A stretch of DNA of 64,000 bases from UBA10649 sp963842725 (lineage in GTDB: Bacteria > Actinomycetota > Actinomycetes > S36-B12): positions 1 through 64,000 of the forward strand of contig CAWJHN010000004.1 in assembly GCA_963842725.1 (NCBI GenBank), in the 5' to 3' direction. Both the position numbers and the translations under genes were made by a program. The notes beneath the pieces are model-generated. The model was not told where the DNA came from. It saw only the letters and a program-made list of their open reading frames with translations, and did not search any database. Positions 1-8,236 of this stretch are shown here, in pieces; the stretch's first letter is position 1; every line of letters starts with the position of its first letter.

Positions 1-130
1 CCGGCACCCACAAGGACACAAGGCGGGCACCGTAGTCGGTGAGGCGAAGGGAGACGCCGGCGTCTCCCTCGATCAGGAAGGAATGGGCGGGCTGCCCTTC
101 GACCTGGCCGAATCCCTGAGGCGTCGTCAT
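1..130 (-). CDS. galM: Aldose 1-epimerase (galactose mutarotase), 5' end only
   Basis: The first 43 codons of a leftward gene run off the window. The ATG at 130 opens MTTPQGFGQVEGQ and continues to LTDYGARLVSLWVP, which matches the N-terminal strand motif (yGa.l.sl.vP) of aldose 1-epimerases. These enzymes interconvert alpha and beta anomers of free sugars in the cytoplasm. It directly follows the broken araA, with the ATG overlapping a TGA in the presumed araA frame, so it is probably the last gene of the araBDA operon. Too short for catalytic residues to be visible. Confidence 0.7.
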   Translation of the reverse strand, partial: MTTPQGFGQVEGQPAHSFLIEGDAGVSLRLTDYGARLVSLWVP

Positions 131-1653
131 ACGGAGTGTGATAGATGCCCTGAGCGAGGCGGTAGTAGGCCACGTTCCAGCGCAGTTCGCGGGCGAAGTC
201 GCGCATTCGCGTGTCGCCGTCGATGATGACGAGTCTCGTTCCGCAGCATCTCGGAGAGGTCCCAGAGGTGCTCGGTGGTCAGGGCCAGGGTCAGAACGGT
301 GTGGTGCGGTCCACCCGCGGTGATCCATGCCTCAGTCGACGTGCGCAGATCCGGGGCTGGCAGCCAAACGGCCCGGGCCACCGGCAGGTTGGGCAGCGGC
401 TCATCCGGGCCGCTACTACCGCGACCTCGTTCGCGACGAACCGGAACCGGTCCCCCATGTCGTTGATACCGAGCACCACTCCTGCACCCGGGGCCGCGTC
501 GAAGACCAGGCGAACGGGATCGTCGCGATTGCCGATGCCGAGTGGGTCGGGATCTCCAGGCGCGGCTTCGCCGCGGCGATCGAGGGGCAGACCTCCAGCA
601 TGTGAGCGCCGAGGATCTTCCGTTGCCGGGGGTGAGGTTGTACGTGTAGTCCTCCATGAAGGACGTGCCTCCTGGAAGGCCCGCCGACGCCGCCTTCAGC
701 GTGCGCAGCATCACGGACGTCTTCCAGTCGCCTTCGCCACCGAAGCCGTAACCGTCGGCCATCAGTCGCTGGACAGCCAAGCCGGGCAGCGCCGGAGACC
801 GCCCAGATCCTCGAAGTTGGTGGTGAAGGCGGTGAAGCCACCCTCGGTCAGGAATGCCCGGAGTCCAAGCTCAATCTGCGCCCCGTAGCGCAGCGACCGC
901 GTGTCGGTCGCCACCCCGCCGAAGCTCGGGAACCACGTCGTAGTCGTCCTCGTACTGTTGGCACAGCTCGGTGACGTCGGCGTCGGCCTGCGCATCTACG
1001 AGGGCCACGAGGTCCTGCACACCGTAGGTGTTGACGGAAGACCCCGAAGCGGATCTCCGCCTCGACCTTGTCCCCTTCGGTGACGGCGACGTCTGCTCAT
1101 GTCGTCGCCGAAACGGGCAAGGCGCATGGTGCGCAGGGCGGTGACGCCGCGCGCGGCGGACATCCGAGATGCCGATTCGCTCCGCCACGAGCGGATCGCT
1201 GACGTGACCTGTGACCGTCTTGCGCGGAATGCCCATGCGGGCCTGGATGAAGCCGAACTCGCGGTCTCCATGGGCGGCCTGGTTGAGGTTCATGAAGTCC
1301 ATGTCGATCGACGACCACGGCAGATCGCGGTTCGCCTGCGTATGCAGGTGGAGCAGGGGCTTGCGCAGCGCGTCGAGTCCCGAGATCCACATCTTGGCCG
1401 GGCTGAAGGTGTGCATCCAGGCGATGACACCGACGCACGAGTCGTCGGCACTTGCCTCAATCATGATCCGCCGGATCGCAGCCGCGTCGGTGAGCACCGG
1501 CTTGCTGACGATCGGCAGCGTGACGGCGGCGGCGTCGTTGAGAGCGGCGACGATCGTCGCCGACTGGTCAGTGACCTGCTGCAGTACCTCGGGGCCGTAC
1601 AGGTGCTGGCTTCCTGTGAGGAACCACACCTGCTGCGTGCCGGTCGTGATCAT
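127..1653 (-). pseudogene. araA: L-arabinose isomerase, multiply frameshifted
   Basis: AraA converts L-arabinose to L-ribulose. The ATG at 1653 follows a GGGAGG ribosome site and opens MITTGTQQVWFLTGSQHLYG, the family N-terminus. Conserved blocks then appear in alternating frames: RMGIPRKTVTGHVSDP, ALRTMRLARFGDDM (about 1.1 kb), NTYGVQDLVALVDAQ, YGAQIELGLRAFLTEGGF (about 0.87 kb), RLMADGYGFGGEGDWKTS and SFMEDYTYNLTPG (0.65-0.77 kb), and a C-terminus RDFARELRWNVAYYRLAQG ending near 140. Total length fits the usual 500 residues. At least six one- or two-base shifts are needed. No domain is missing, so sequence error is as likely as decay. Confidence 0.85.
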
Positions 1654-1666
1654 CCGTCAGTCCTCC

Positions 1667-2339
1667 CTAGCGCTGGCCGTAGACGTTCTGGTAGCGCTCG
1701 TTGAGTGCATCGATGTCGGTCTGGGGAATGGGGATCGGCGTGCCGAGCTGGTGCGCGAGGTGCGTGGCCTTCGCCACCTCCTCGAGCATCACGGAGGCCT
1801 TCACCGCCGAGCGGGCGTCCTTGCCGATGGTGAACGGGCCGTGGTTCTGCATGATCACGCCAGGGGATCGGCTGCCTGCGAGGGTCCGGACGATGCCCTC
1901 CCCGATCGCCTCGTTGCCGATGAGCGCGAATGGTCCGATGGGGATCTCTCCACCGAACTCATCAGCCTGCATCGTTGTCATGCACGGGATGGGAGTTCCA
2001 CGAGCTGCCCACGCGCACGCGTAGGTGGAGTGGGTATGGACGACGCCGCCCACGTCCGGCATCTCGCGGTACACGACCGCATGGGTGCCAGTGTTCGGAC
2101 GACGGTGCGAGATCGCCCTCGACGACCGAGCCCGCAAGATCCGTGATGACCATGTTCTCCGGGGTCAGTTCCTCGAAGTCCAGACCGGAGGGCTTGATCA
2201 CCAGCAGGTTCTGCCCAGGCACTCGCGCGGAAACGTTACCGGCGGTCCAGACGACCAGGCCGAGTTGAGGCAGGGCCTGGTTCATTCGGCAGACGTCGAT
2301 CCTTAGCCGCGCAAGGACTGCCGATACTGATGCGTCCAC
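1667..2339 (-). CDS. araD: L-ribulose-5-phosphate 4-epimerase, one frameshift
   Basis: Class II aldolase-fold enzyme making D-xylulose 5-phosphate from L-ribulose 5-phosphate. A GTG start at 2339 lies one base after the araB stop. The N-terminal part reads NVSARVPGQNLLVIKPSG, the substrate-binding segment. The C-terminal part, with the zinc-binding HTHSTYACAWA motif, is one frame over. Deleting a single base near 2098 joins them into about 224 residues, the usual family size. The 3' end stops 13 bases before the araA start. Probably functional if the extra base is an error. Confidence 0.85.
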
Positions 2340-2340
2340 G

Positions 2341-3984
2341 TCACGCTCCCTGTCCGTGAGCTACTGCGCGTCTTCGTGCCTTGAGCCGGTGCATCACGTC
2401 GTTGACTCCGCGGCCGAAGTAGTCGTGAAGCAGCAGGTACTCCGCGTAGAGGGCGTCGTAGGCATCGGCGACGTCCGGATTCGGCTGATAGACCCCCGTG
2501 TTCGCATGACCCATGACTCTCGATGCCGTCAGCACGTCCGGGTACGCGCCCGCAGCCACTGCCGCGTGGATCGCCGAGCCCAGGGCCGGGCCCTGCTCCG
2601 ATGCGATGGTGCTCAGCGGAAGTCCCGTGACATCGGCGTACACCTGCATGAGAAACGCATTCTTCAGCAGGCCCCCCGCGACGACCAGCTCCTTGACAGG
2701 CACTCCTGATTCGTTGAACGACTCCACGATGCGACGGGTGCCGAACGCGGTCGACTCCAGCAGGGCTCGGTACTGGTCCTCGGGCCGCGTCTGAATGGTC
2801 AGACCCACCATCACCCCTGACAACTCGTGGTCGACGAGGATCGAGCGATTGCCGCTGTGCCAGTCGAGTGCGATGAGGCCGTGCTCGCCCACCCGTTGCT
2901 GCTGTGCCAGTTCGGTGAGGTACTCGTGCAGCCCGATGCCGCGCTGGGCTGCCGCGTCGGCGTACGACGCAGGAACGCAGTTGTCCACGAACCAGCCGAA
3001 GATGTCACCCACGCCGCTCTGGCCTGCCTCGTAGCCCCAGAGCCCCTCGGTGATCCCACCGTCCACCACGCCACACATGCCAGGTACCTCGTGAAGCTCG
3101 CTCCCGTTCATCACGTGACAGGTCGACGTACCCATGATGGCGACCATCTGCCCGGGCTCGACGGCCTGCGCTGCGGGGGCGGTCACATGCGCGTCGACGT
3201 TGCCGACTGCCACCGCGATGCCCTCAGGCAGACCGGTCCAGTTGGCTGCCTGAGCTGTCAGCGAGCCTGCGCGAGCACCGAGCTGACCGATGGTGTGTGC
3301 AACCTTGTCGGATACGAACGAGCCGAACTCAGGGTTGAGAGCCGTGAGGAAGTCCTCCGTCGGGTACTGATCGTCCTGCAGGATCCCCTTGTATCCAGCG
3401 GTGCAGGCGTTGCGGAGATACTGCCCGCACAGTTGCCAGACGATCCAGTCCGCCGCCTCGACCCACTTTTCCATGGCGTCATAGACCGCGGGAGCCTCCT
3501 CCAGGATCTGAAGTCCTTTGGCGAACTCCCACTCCGACGAGATGAGTCCGCCGTAGCGATTGATCCACCACTCGCCACGCTCGTGCGCCAGGGCGTTGAT
3601 CCGGTCGGCCTGAGGCTGCGCGGCGTGGTGCTTCCACAGCTTCACGTACGCATGCGGGTGGTGCTCGAATTCCGGAAGCTCGCACAGAGGAGTGCCTTCG
3701 CGCGTGACCGGCACCATCGTGCAGGCCGTGAAGTCGGTGCCGATCCCGATGACCCGTGACGGGTCCATTCCGGCGATCCGCACGGCCTCGGGAACCGCTT
3801 GCTTGAGCACGTCGACGTAGTCCTGCGGCACTTGGAGTGCCCAGTCGGGACCCAGTCGCGTCTGCCCGTCAGGGAGCTGGCGGTCCAGCACCCCGTGCGC
3901 GTAGTCGTGCGTGGCAGATCCGAGTTCAGCCCCATCACTGACCCGCACGACCACCGCTCGGCCGGACAGGGAGCCGAAGTCCAC
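2341..3984 (-). CDS. araB: L-ribulokinase (FGGY family)
   Basis: Phosphorylates L-ribulose with ATP, the second step of arabinose breakdown. The 547-residue product has the N-terminal DFGSLSGRAVVV phosphate loop, MGTSTCHVMNG in the middle and VVAGGLLKNAFLMQVYAD of the FGGY C-terminal domain. It is first in the leftward araB-D-A set. The listed start is a GTG at 3984, but the family N-terminal strand YVVGVDFG continues in frame upstream with no ATG, GTG or TTG. An AGGAGG near 4020 would suit an ATT codon at about 4014, or an N-terminal base is wrong. The true protein is therefore probably some ten residues longer. Expression is probably set by the LacI-type operator at 4044-4059. Confidence 0.93.
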   Translation of the reverse strand: MDFGSLSGRAVVVRVSDGAELGSATHDYAHGVLDRQLPDGQTRLGPDWALQVPQDYVDVLKQAVPEAVRIAGMDPSRVIGIGTDFTACTMVPVTREGTPLCELPEFEHHPHAYVKLWKHHAAQPQADRINALAHERGEWWINRYGGLISSEWEFAKGLQILEEAPAVYDAMEKWVEAADWIVWQLCGQYLRNACTAGYKGILQDDQYPTEDFLTALNPEFGSFVSDKVAHTIGQLGARAGSLTAQAANWTGLPEGIAVAVGNVDAHVTAPAAQAVEPGQMVAIMGTSTCHVMNGSELHEVPGMCGVVDGGITEGLWGYEAGQSGVGDIFGWFVDNCVPASYADAAAQRGIGLHEYLTELAQQQRVGEHGLIALDWHSGNRSILVDHELSGVMVGLTIQTRPEDQYRALLESTAFGTRRIVESFNESGVPVKELVVAGGLLKNAFLMQVYADVTGLPLSTIASEQGPALGSAIHAAVAAGAYPDVLTASRVMGHANTGVYQPNPDVADAYDALYAEYLLLHDYFGRGVNDVMHRLKARRRAVAHGQGA

Positions 3985-4043
3985 ACCGACGACGTACTGC
4001 TCGTCATTGCCTGAAATCGTGTGCCTCCTTCGGTAGTGCCGTA

Positions 4044-4073
4044 TTGTGAGCGCTCACAAGTAGGGCGATCATA
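4044..4073 (-). promoter_or_regulatory. araB promoter with perfect LacI-type operator
   Basis: A 16-bp perfect palindrome TTGTGAGCGCTCACAA at 4044-4059 has the central CpG and half-sites typical of LacI-family operators. On the minus strand a good -10 box, TATGAT, lies at 4073-4068, just upstream of the palindrome. A bound repressor would therefore cover the transcription start of araB. I see no convincing -35. The palindrome also sits about 80 bases upstream of the rightward TlpA-like gene. Confidence 0.7.
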
Positions 4074-4141
4074 TTCTCGTCGACCGTGTTTCGCTCCGTA
4101 TACGGCACAGGAATCTGGAGTTTTCGTCGGAAGGAGGGCAC

Positions 4142-4706
4142 GTGAAGATCAGACGGATCGTGGTCGCTTCGGTGTGTGCGTTGGCGCTGGCAGCCTGCGC
4201 CAACTCGGATTCGTCGACCGAGACCATGATCAGTCAGACGGCGGTGGAGTCGTCGCAGCCCTCCGCTCCCCAAGAGTGGGCCAACCCCGAGGCCCCCGAC
4301 GCGCTCAAGTTCCTGACCACTGATCTGGTGACCGGGGAGACCATCGATGGCACCACGCTCATGTACGAGGACGTGGTCCTGTGGTTCTGGGCGTCCTGGT
4401 GCCCCGTGTGCGCCGCCGAGTCGGGTGCCCTCGTCGAGGCCGCGAAGCAGTTCCCCGAGGGCGTGAAGATGATCGGGATCGCCGGATACTCCGACGTGCC
4501 GTCGTCACGAGGCTTCATCGAGGAGCACGGCATTGATGGGTTCCCCAACATCTACGACGATGACGGGACCATCTGGAAGGCGTTCAGCATCACTGGCCAG
4601 CCAACGCTCGTGCTGGTCAACCAGGATGGACAGCTGCGCAGGTACTCCGGTGGGTACGGCAAATTTCGACCTCATCGAGAAGGTGGCTTGGCTCGGGGAA
4701 GCCTGA
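4142..4706 (+). CDS. TlpA/DsbE-like thioredoxin-fold lipoprotein
   Basis: An exported thiol-disulfide protein. A basic, hydrophobic signal ends in the lipobox LAAC with Cys19 as the lipidated residue. A thioredoxin-like fold follows, with the active site WCPVC at residues 86-90 and the cis-Pro loop as GQPTLVLV near residue 155. A GGAGG ribosome site precedes the ATG. Near 4664 one extra base in an AAATTT run breaks the frame. Read past it, the chain ends naturally as GKFDLIEKVAWLGEA at 4706; read straight on, it gets a random Arg-rich tail to 4774. It converges with a broken ccdA, its likely electron donor. Confidence 0.8.
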
Positions 4707-5339
4707 CGTTCCGGCCGGCGGGGTGCCCCGCTTGTCGATCCCGGTCGAGACTGCGCCCTGCGAACGAGCCGTGAGCAGGGGCCATCGGTCCATCGTCCTG
4801 ACGCCGAACTGCGGGAGCCGCTCGGCGAGACCGTAGGCCGCAACGTCGAGATCAGCGAGGATCCTGACTATCCCGCCCACCCGCATGATGAGCCTCGTTC
4901 TGCGTCGCAGTGCCATCGCGACTCCTGCTCCTGCGAGAGCCGCAGTCAGCGACACCATGGGATCGGACGTGCCCATGCCGATCGCGAAGCGGAGGAAGGG
5001 TGTGACCGCGCCCAGGGGTTCGTTGCAGCAAGCGCGGTCGTCACAACGGCGAAGAGTGGTCCGATGGTGCACGCCAGAGAGGCCAGCGCGAAGACTGACC
5101 CGTAGCGGCATTGGGAGACGAGCGTCGTGCGGGGGCGGCGCCCGCAACTCGGATCCCGGGGCCTGGGAGCTCGCCGGTCACCAGCGTGATGCCGCCGAGC
5201 GGAGATGTCACATGGGGCAGGTACGGCAGGATCGTTCCCTGCAATGCCGCATTGACGCCGACGAACAACATTCCGAGGCCGCAGCGGTTGAGGGCTGCAA
5301 TCGCACCCAGCACGAGACGGGACCGGCACCAGAGATCAC
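4617..5339 (-). pseudogene. ccdA: CcdA/DsbD-type membrane thiol reductase, frameshifted
   Basis: CcdA proteins carry electrons from cytoplasmic thioredoxin across the membrane to TlpA-like partners. Three pieces in different leftward frames match the family in order: LVLGAIAALNRCGLGMLF near 5.30 kb (family NPCG, here NRCG), SVFALASLACTIGPLF near 5.08 kb (second redox Cys in SLxCT) and FLRFAIGMGTSDPMVSLT near 4.97 kb. A helix and a short tail follow. Both redox cysteines are kept. A GTG at 5339 after GAGG is a plausible start. At least two frameshifts are needed and the C-terminal end is uncertain. Confidence 0.65.
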
Positions 5340-5446
5340 AATGTGAAGCCTCACTAGGCGCAACCCCGTCACCTCCTGCTAGCCCATTCTGGTCAATCGC
5401 CCTCAGGTGCAACGGCATTTCGGTATCAAATCGTGATCTGCAAGAC

Positions 5447-5478
5447 CTGACATCCACAAAAATGTTAGCGCTAATATT
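5447..5478 (+). promoter_or_regulatory. Promoter and LacI-type operator of the sugar ABC operon
   Basis: An imperfect 18-bp palindrome at 5461-5478, AATGTTAGCGCTAATATT, has one mismatched pair and a perfect core TTAGCGCTAA. It overlaps a -10-like TAATAT (5472-5477) lying 19 bases after CTGACA (5447-5452). It is 78 bases upstream of the binding-protein gene. The natural ligand is the LacI-family regulator encoded at the end of this operon. The half-site differs from that in front of araB (TTAGC against TGAGC). Confidence 0.6.
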
Positions 5479-5555
5479 CGAACGCGGCCCGATCGGGCCG
5501 GGAGGCCAGACATCGATTCCGGCGTCACATCCGGATCAAGTTCAGGAGGTCGGAC

Positions 5556-6587
5556 ATGGGAAAGCGCACACTGGCGGGCGCGGTCTTGCTGGGAGCCATG
5601 GCGCTCACGATCGCGGGCTGCTCGTCGGGCTCGACCGCAGAGCCGGCCGCAGGATCGGGCGACACGGCCGCGAGTGCCGCGGCGCCGAGCGAAGCGGCGG
5701 CGGCAGCAGGCGAGACCATCTCGGTGGGCTTCGCGCAGACGGGTTCGGAGAGCGGGTGGCGATCGGCGAACACGGAGTCGATGAAGACTGCCTTCTCGGC
5801 AGAGAACGGCTTCGATCTCACCTTCAACGCAGCCGACAACGACCCTGCGGCGCAGATCGCCGCAGTGCGCTCCTTCATCAATCAGGGCGTTGATGCGATC
5901 GTCATCGCTCCGATCGTGACAGACGGCTGGGATGACGTCCTTCAGGAGGCTACCGACGCCGGCATCCCCGTGATCCTCGAGGATCGCACCGTGAGCGCAC
6001 CGGACACTCTGTTTGCGAGCTGGGTCGGTCTGGACTTCCGCAAGGAGGGCGTGACCGCAGGCACGTGGGCCAAGGAGCAGTTCGGCGACACTGCCACCAA
6101 GATGGTTGTGCTCGAGGGAACGACAGGCTCGGCCCCGGCGAACGACCGCGCCGAGGGTTTCGACGAGGCAATCGCCGGCACCAAGATCGAGAAGATCGAT
6201 TCGCAGACCGGCGACTTCACCCGTGACGGCGGCAAGACGGTCATGGAGGGCTTCCTCCAGAAGTACGGCGTCGACGGTATCGACCTCGTATACGCGCACA
6301 ACGACGACATGGCACTCGGCGCCATCGAGGCGATCGAGGCCGCGGGCGCTGTTCCGGGCAAGGACATCCAGATCGTCTCGATCGACGCGGTCAAGGATGG
6401 AATGCAGGCTCTCGTCGACGGCAAGATCAACTACATCGTGGAGTGCAACCCGCTCCTCGGCGAGCTCGCCGCCGGCCTGGTGAAGGACGTGCTTGCCGGC
6501 ACGCCGGTGGAGAAGGCCATCTATGTTGAGGACGCCTCCTTCACCCAGGAAGAGGCTGCGGCGGTCATCGATTCACGGCTCTACTAA
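5556..6587 (+). CDS. ytfQ: Sugar ABC transporter substrate-binding lipoprotein, YtfQ-like
   Basis: Periplasmic-binding-protein-like lipoprotein of 343 residues that delivers a sugar to the permease. The signal ends in lipobox IAGC (Cys22), followed by an Ala/Ser-rich linker. The mature start VGFAQTGSESGWRSANTES closely resembles the galactofuranose-binding YtfQ family, as do VRSFINQGVDAIVIAPIV, SQTGDFTRDGGKTVMEGF and YAHNDDMALGAI. AGGAGG lies 10 bases before the ATG. Known YtfQ proteins prefer furanose forms; the ligand here is inferred, and arabinose or galactose is possible given the neighbouring araBDA and galM. Confidence 0.9.
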   Translation: MGKRTLAGAVLLGAMALTIAGCSSGSTAEPAAGSGDTAASAAAPSEAAAAAGETISVGFAQTGSESGWRSANTESMKTAFSAENGFDLTFNAADNDPAAQIAAVRSFINQGVDAIVIAPIVTDGWDDVLQEATDAGIPVILEDRTVSAPDTLFASWVGLDFRKEGVTAGTWAKEQFGDTATKMVVLEGTTGSAPANDRAEGFDEAIAGTKIEKIDSQTGDFTRDGGKTVMEGFLQKYGVDGIDLVYAHNDDMALGAIEAIEAAGAVPGKDIQIVSIDAVKDGMQALVDGKINYIVECNPLLGELAAGLVKDVLAGTPVEKAIYVEDASFTQEEAAAVIDSRLY

Positions 6588-6629
6588 GCAAGGACCGCAC
6601 TAACCTGAAGAATCCGTTGTGCTAGCGCG

Positions 6630-6659
6630 ACCGGGGGGCCGGGAACCCGGCCCCCCGGT
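6630..6659 (+). terminator. GC-rich stem-loop between binding protein and ATPase genes
   Basis: A perfect inverted repeat with 14-base arms (ACCGGGGGGCCGGG and its complement) and a 2-base centre lies 42 bases after the binding-protein stop. No U-tract follows. In ABC operons such hairpins often stabilise the binding-protein message or partly terminate, giving more binding protein than membrane components. Confidence 0.7.
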
Positions 6660-6682
6660 ACGGGCACACCGACACCGGAGAG

Positions 6683-8236
6683 GTGGCTGAGGTGGGCAAT
6701 CTGGAGGAGATCCCGTCCGCCCCCACGATCATCGAGATGCGTGGCATCACCATCGCCTTTCCCGGAGTGCTCGCCCTCGACGATGTGGACTTCATCCTGC
6801 GTTCCGGCGAGATCCACGCACTCATGGGTGAGAACGGTGCGGGGAAGTCGACGTTGATCAAGGCCCTGACGGGGGTCTATGCGATCGACGCAGGCTCCAT
6901 CACCGTGGCGGGCAGTCCAGTGGTGTTCCGCACCACCTCCGACGCGCAGGCCGCAGGCATCTCTACGGTCTATCAGGAGGTGAACCTGTGCCCGAACCTG
7001 TCGGTCGGCGAGAACGTCATGCTGGGACACGAGTCGCGGCGTGGTGGGCGCATCGACTGGCGGGCTGTGCACGAGAGGGCCGCCGAGCACCTAGGTAGCC
7101 TCGGCCTCCAGATCGACACCCGCACCATGCTCTCGAGTCATTCCCTCGCCGTCCAGCAGCTGGTGGCGATCAGCCGGGCGATGGTCCTCGACTCCCAGGT
7201 GCTGATCCTCGACGAGCCCACGTCGAGCCTTGATCGCGGCGAGGTCGAGCAGCTCTTCGGCGTGATCCGGGAACTGCGTTCCGCGGGTGTGGCCATCCTG
7301 TTCGTCAGTCACTTCCTTGAGCAGGTGTACGAGATCTCGGACCGGGTGACGGTGCTGCGCAACGGCCGACTGGTGGGTGAGTACCTCATCGAGGACATTC
7401 CCCGCGAGCAGCTGGTCACCAAGATGATCGGTCGGGAGCTGGATGACCTCGAGGCCATCTCGACCGTCTCGAATCGTGAGATCGACCGGAGCGGCGTGCC
7501 GGTGCTCCGGGCCACGGGCATCGGACGACGAGGACTCCTGGACCCAGCCGACGTCGACGTGTTCCACGGCGAGGTCGTGGGGCTGGCCGGGCTCCTCGGC
7601 TCGGGACGCACGGAGCTCGTTCGGCTTCTGTACGGTGCCGATCACCCTGACACCGGCACCATCACCGTGAACGGGGAGTCCACCAGGATCACCACTCCGC
7701 GGCACGCGATCGAGCGTGGCATCGTCTTCTCGTCAGAGGACAGGCGCGGAGAGGGGATCGTTGCCGACCTCACCGTCGCGGAGAACATCGTGCTGGGTAT
7801 CCAGGCACGTCGCGGCTGGATGCGCAAGATGCGCAAGGCCGAGCAGGTCGCCGTGGTCGGCGAGTACATGGACGCCCTGGGCGTGAGGCCCGCCAACCCC
7901 GACGCCGTCGCCGGCACCCTGTCCGGCGGCAACCAGCAGAAGGTGGTCCTCGCTAGATGGCTCGCGACCGCTCCCGAGCTGATAATCCTCGATGAGCCGA
8001 CGAGGGGCATCGATGTGGGGGCCAAGGCCGATATCCAGCGGAAGGTCGCCGAGCTGTCGGCAGCGGGCCTCTCGGTGATCTTCATCTCCTCCGAGCTCGA
8101 GGAGGTGCTGCGCCTCGCGCAGCGGGTGCTCGTGATGCGGGATCGTCAGGCGATCGGTGAGCTCAACTCGAACGATGTCGGGCTCAACGACCTGATCGAG
8201 TTCATCGCCAACAAGGGTCAGGGGGCTGCGGCGTGA
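6683..8236 (+). CDS. ytfR: Sugar ABC transporter ATP-binding protein, YtfR-like
   Basis: The 517-residue fused double ATPase energises the sugar importer. The first half has Walker A GENGAGKST (residues 49-57) and Walker B VLILDEPTSSLD. The second half has the signature LSGGNQQK and LIILDEPTRGIDVG, while its Walker A position is degenerate (GLLGSGRTE), as is usual in the RbsA/MglA/YtfR class. The GTG start follows GGAGAGG. It shares a 4-base GTGA overlap with the next permease gene. Confidence 0.9.
   Translation: MAEVGNLEEIPSAPTIIEMRGITIAFPGVLALDDVDFILRSGEIHALMGENGAGKSTLIKALTGVYAIDAGSITVAGSPVVFRTTSDAQAAGISTVYQEVNLCPNLSVGENVMLGHESRRGGRIDWRAVHERAAEHLGSLGLQIDTRTMLSSHSLAVQQLVAISRAMVLDSQVLILDEPTSSLDRGEVEQLFGVIRELRSAGVAILFVSHFLEQVYEISDRVTVLRNGRLVGEYLIEDIPREQLVTKMIGRELDDLEAISTVSNREIDRSGVPVLRATGIGRRGLLDPADVDVFHGEVVGLAGLLGSGRTELVRLLYGADHPDTGTITVNGESTRITTPRHAIERGIVFSSEDRRGEGIVADLTVAENIVLGIQARRGWMRKMRKAEQVAVVGEYMDALGVRPANPDAVAGTLSGGNQQKVVLARWLATAPELIILDEPTRGIDVGAKADIQRKVAELSAAGLSVIFISSELEEVLRLAQRVLVMRDRQAIGELNSNDVGLNDLIEFIANKGQGAAA

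Noticed and set aside
2827..3759. Rightward 310-codon frame opposite araB
   Set aside because: Shadow of the ribulokinase gene with no recognisable motif or ribosome site.
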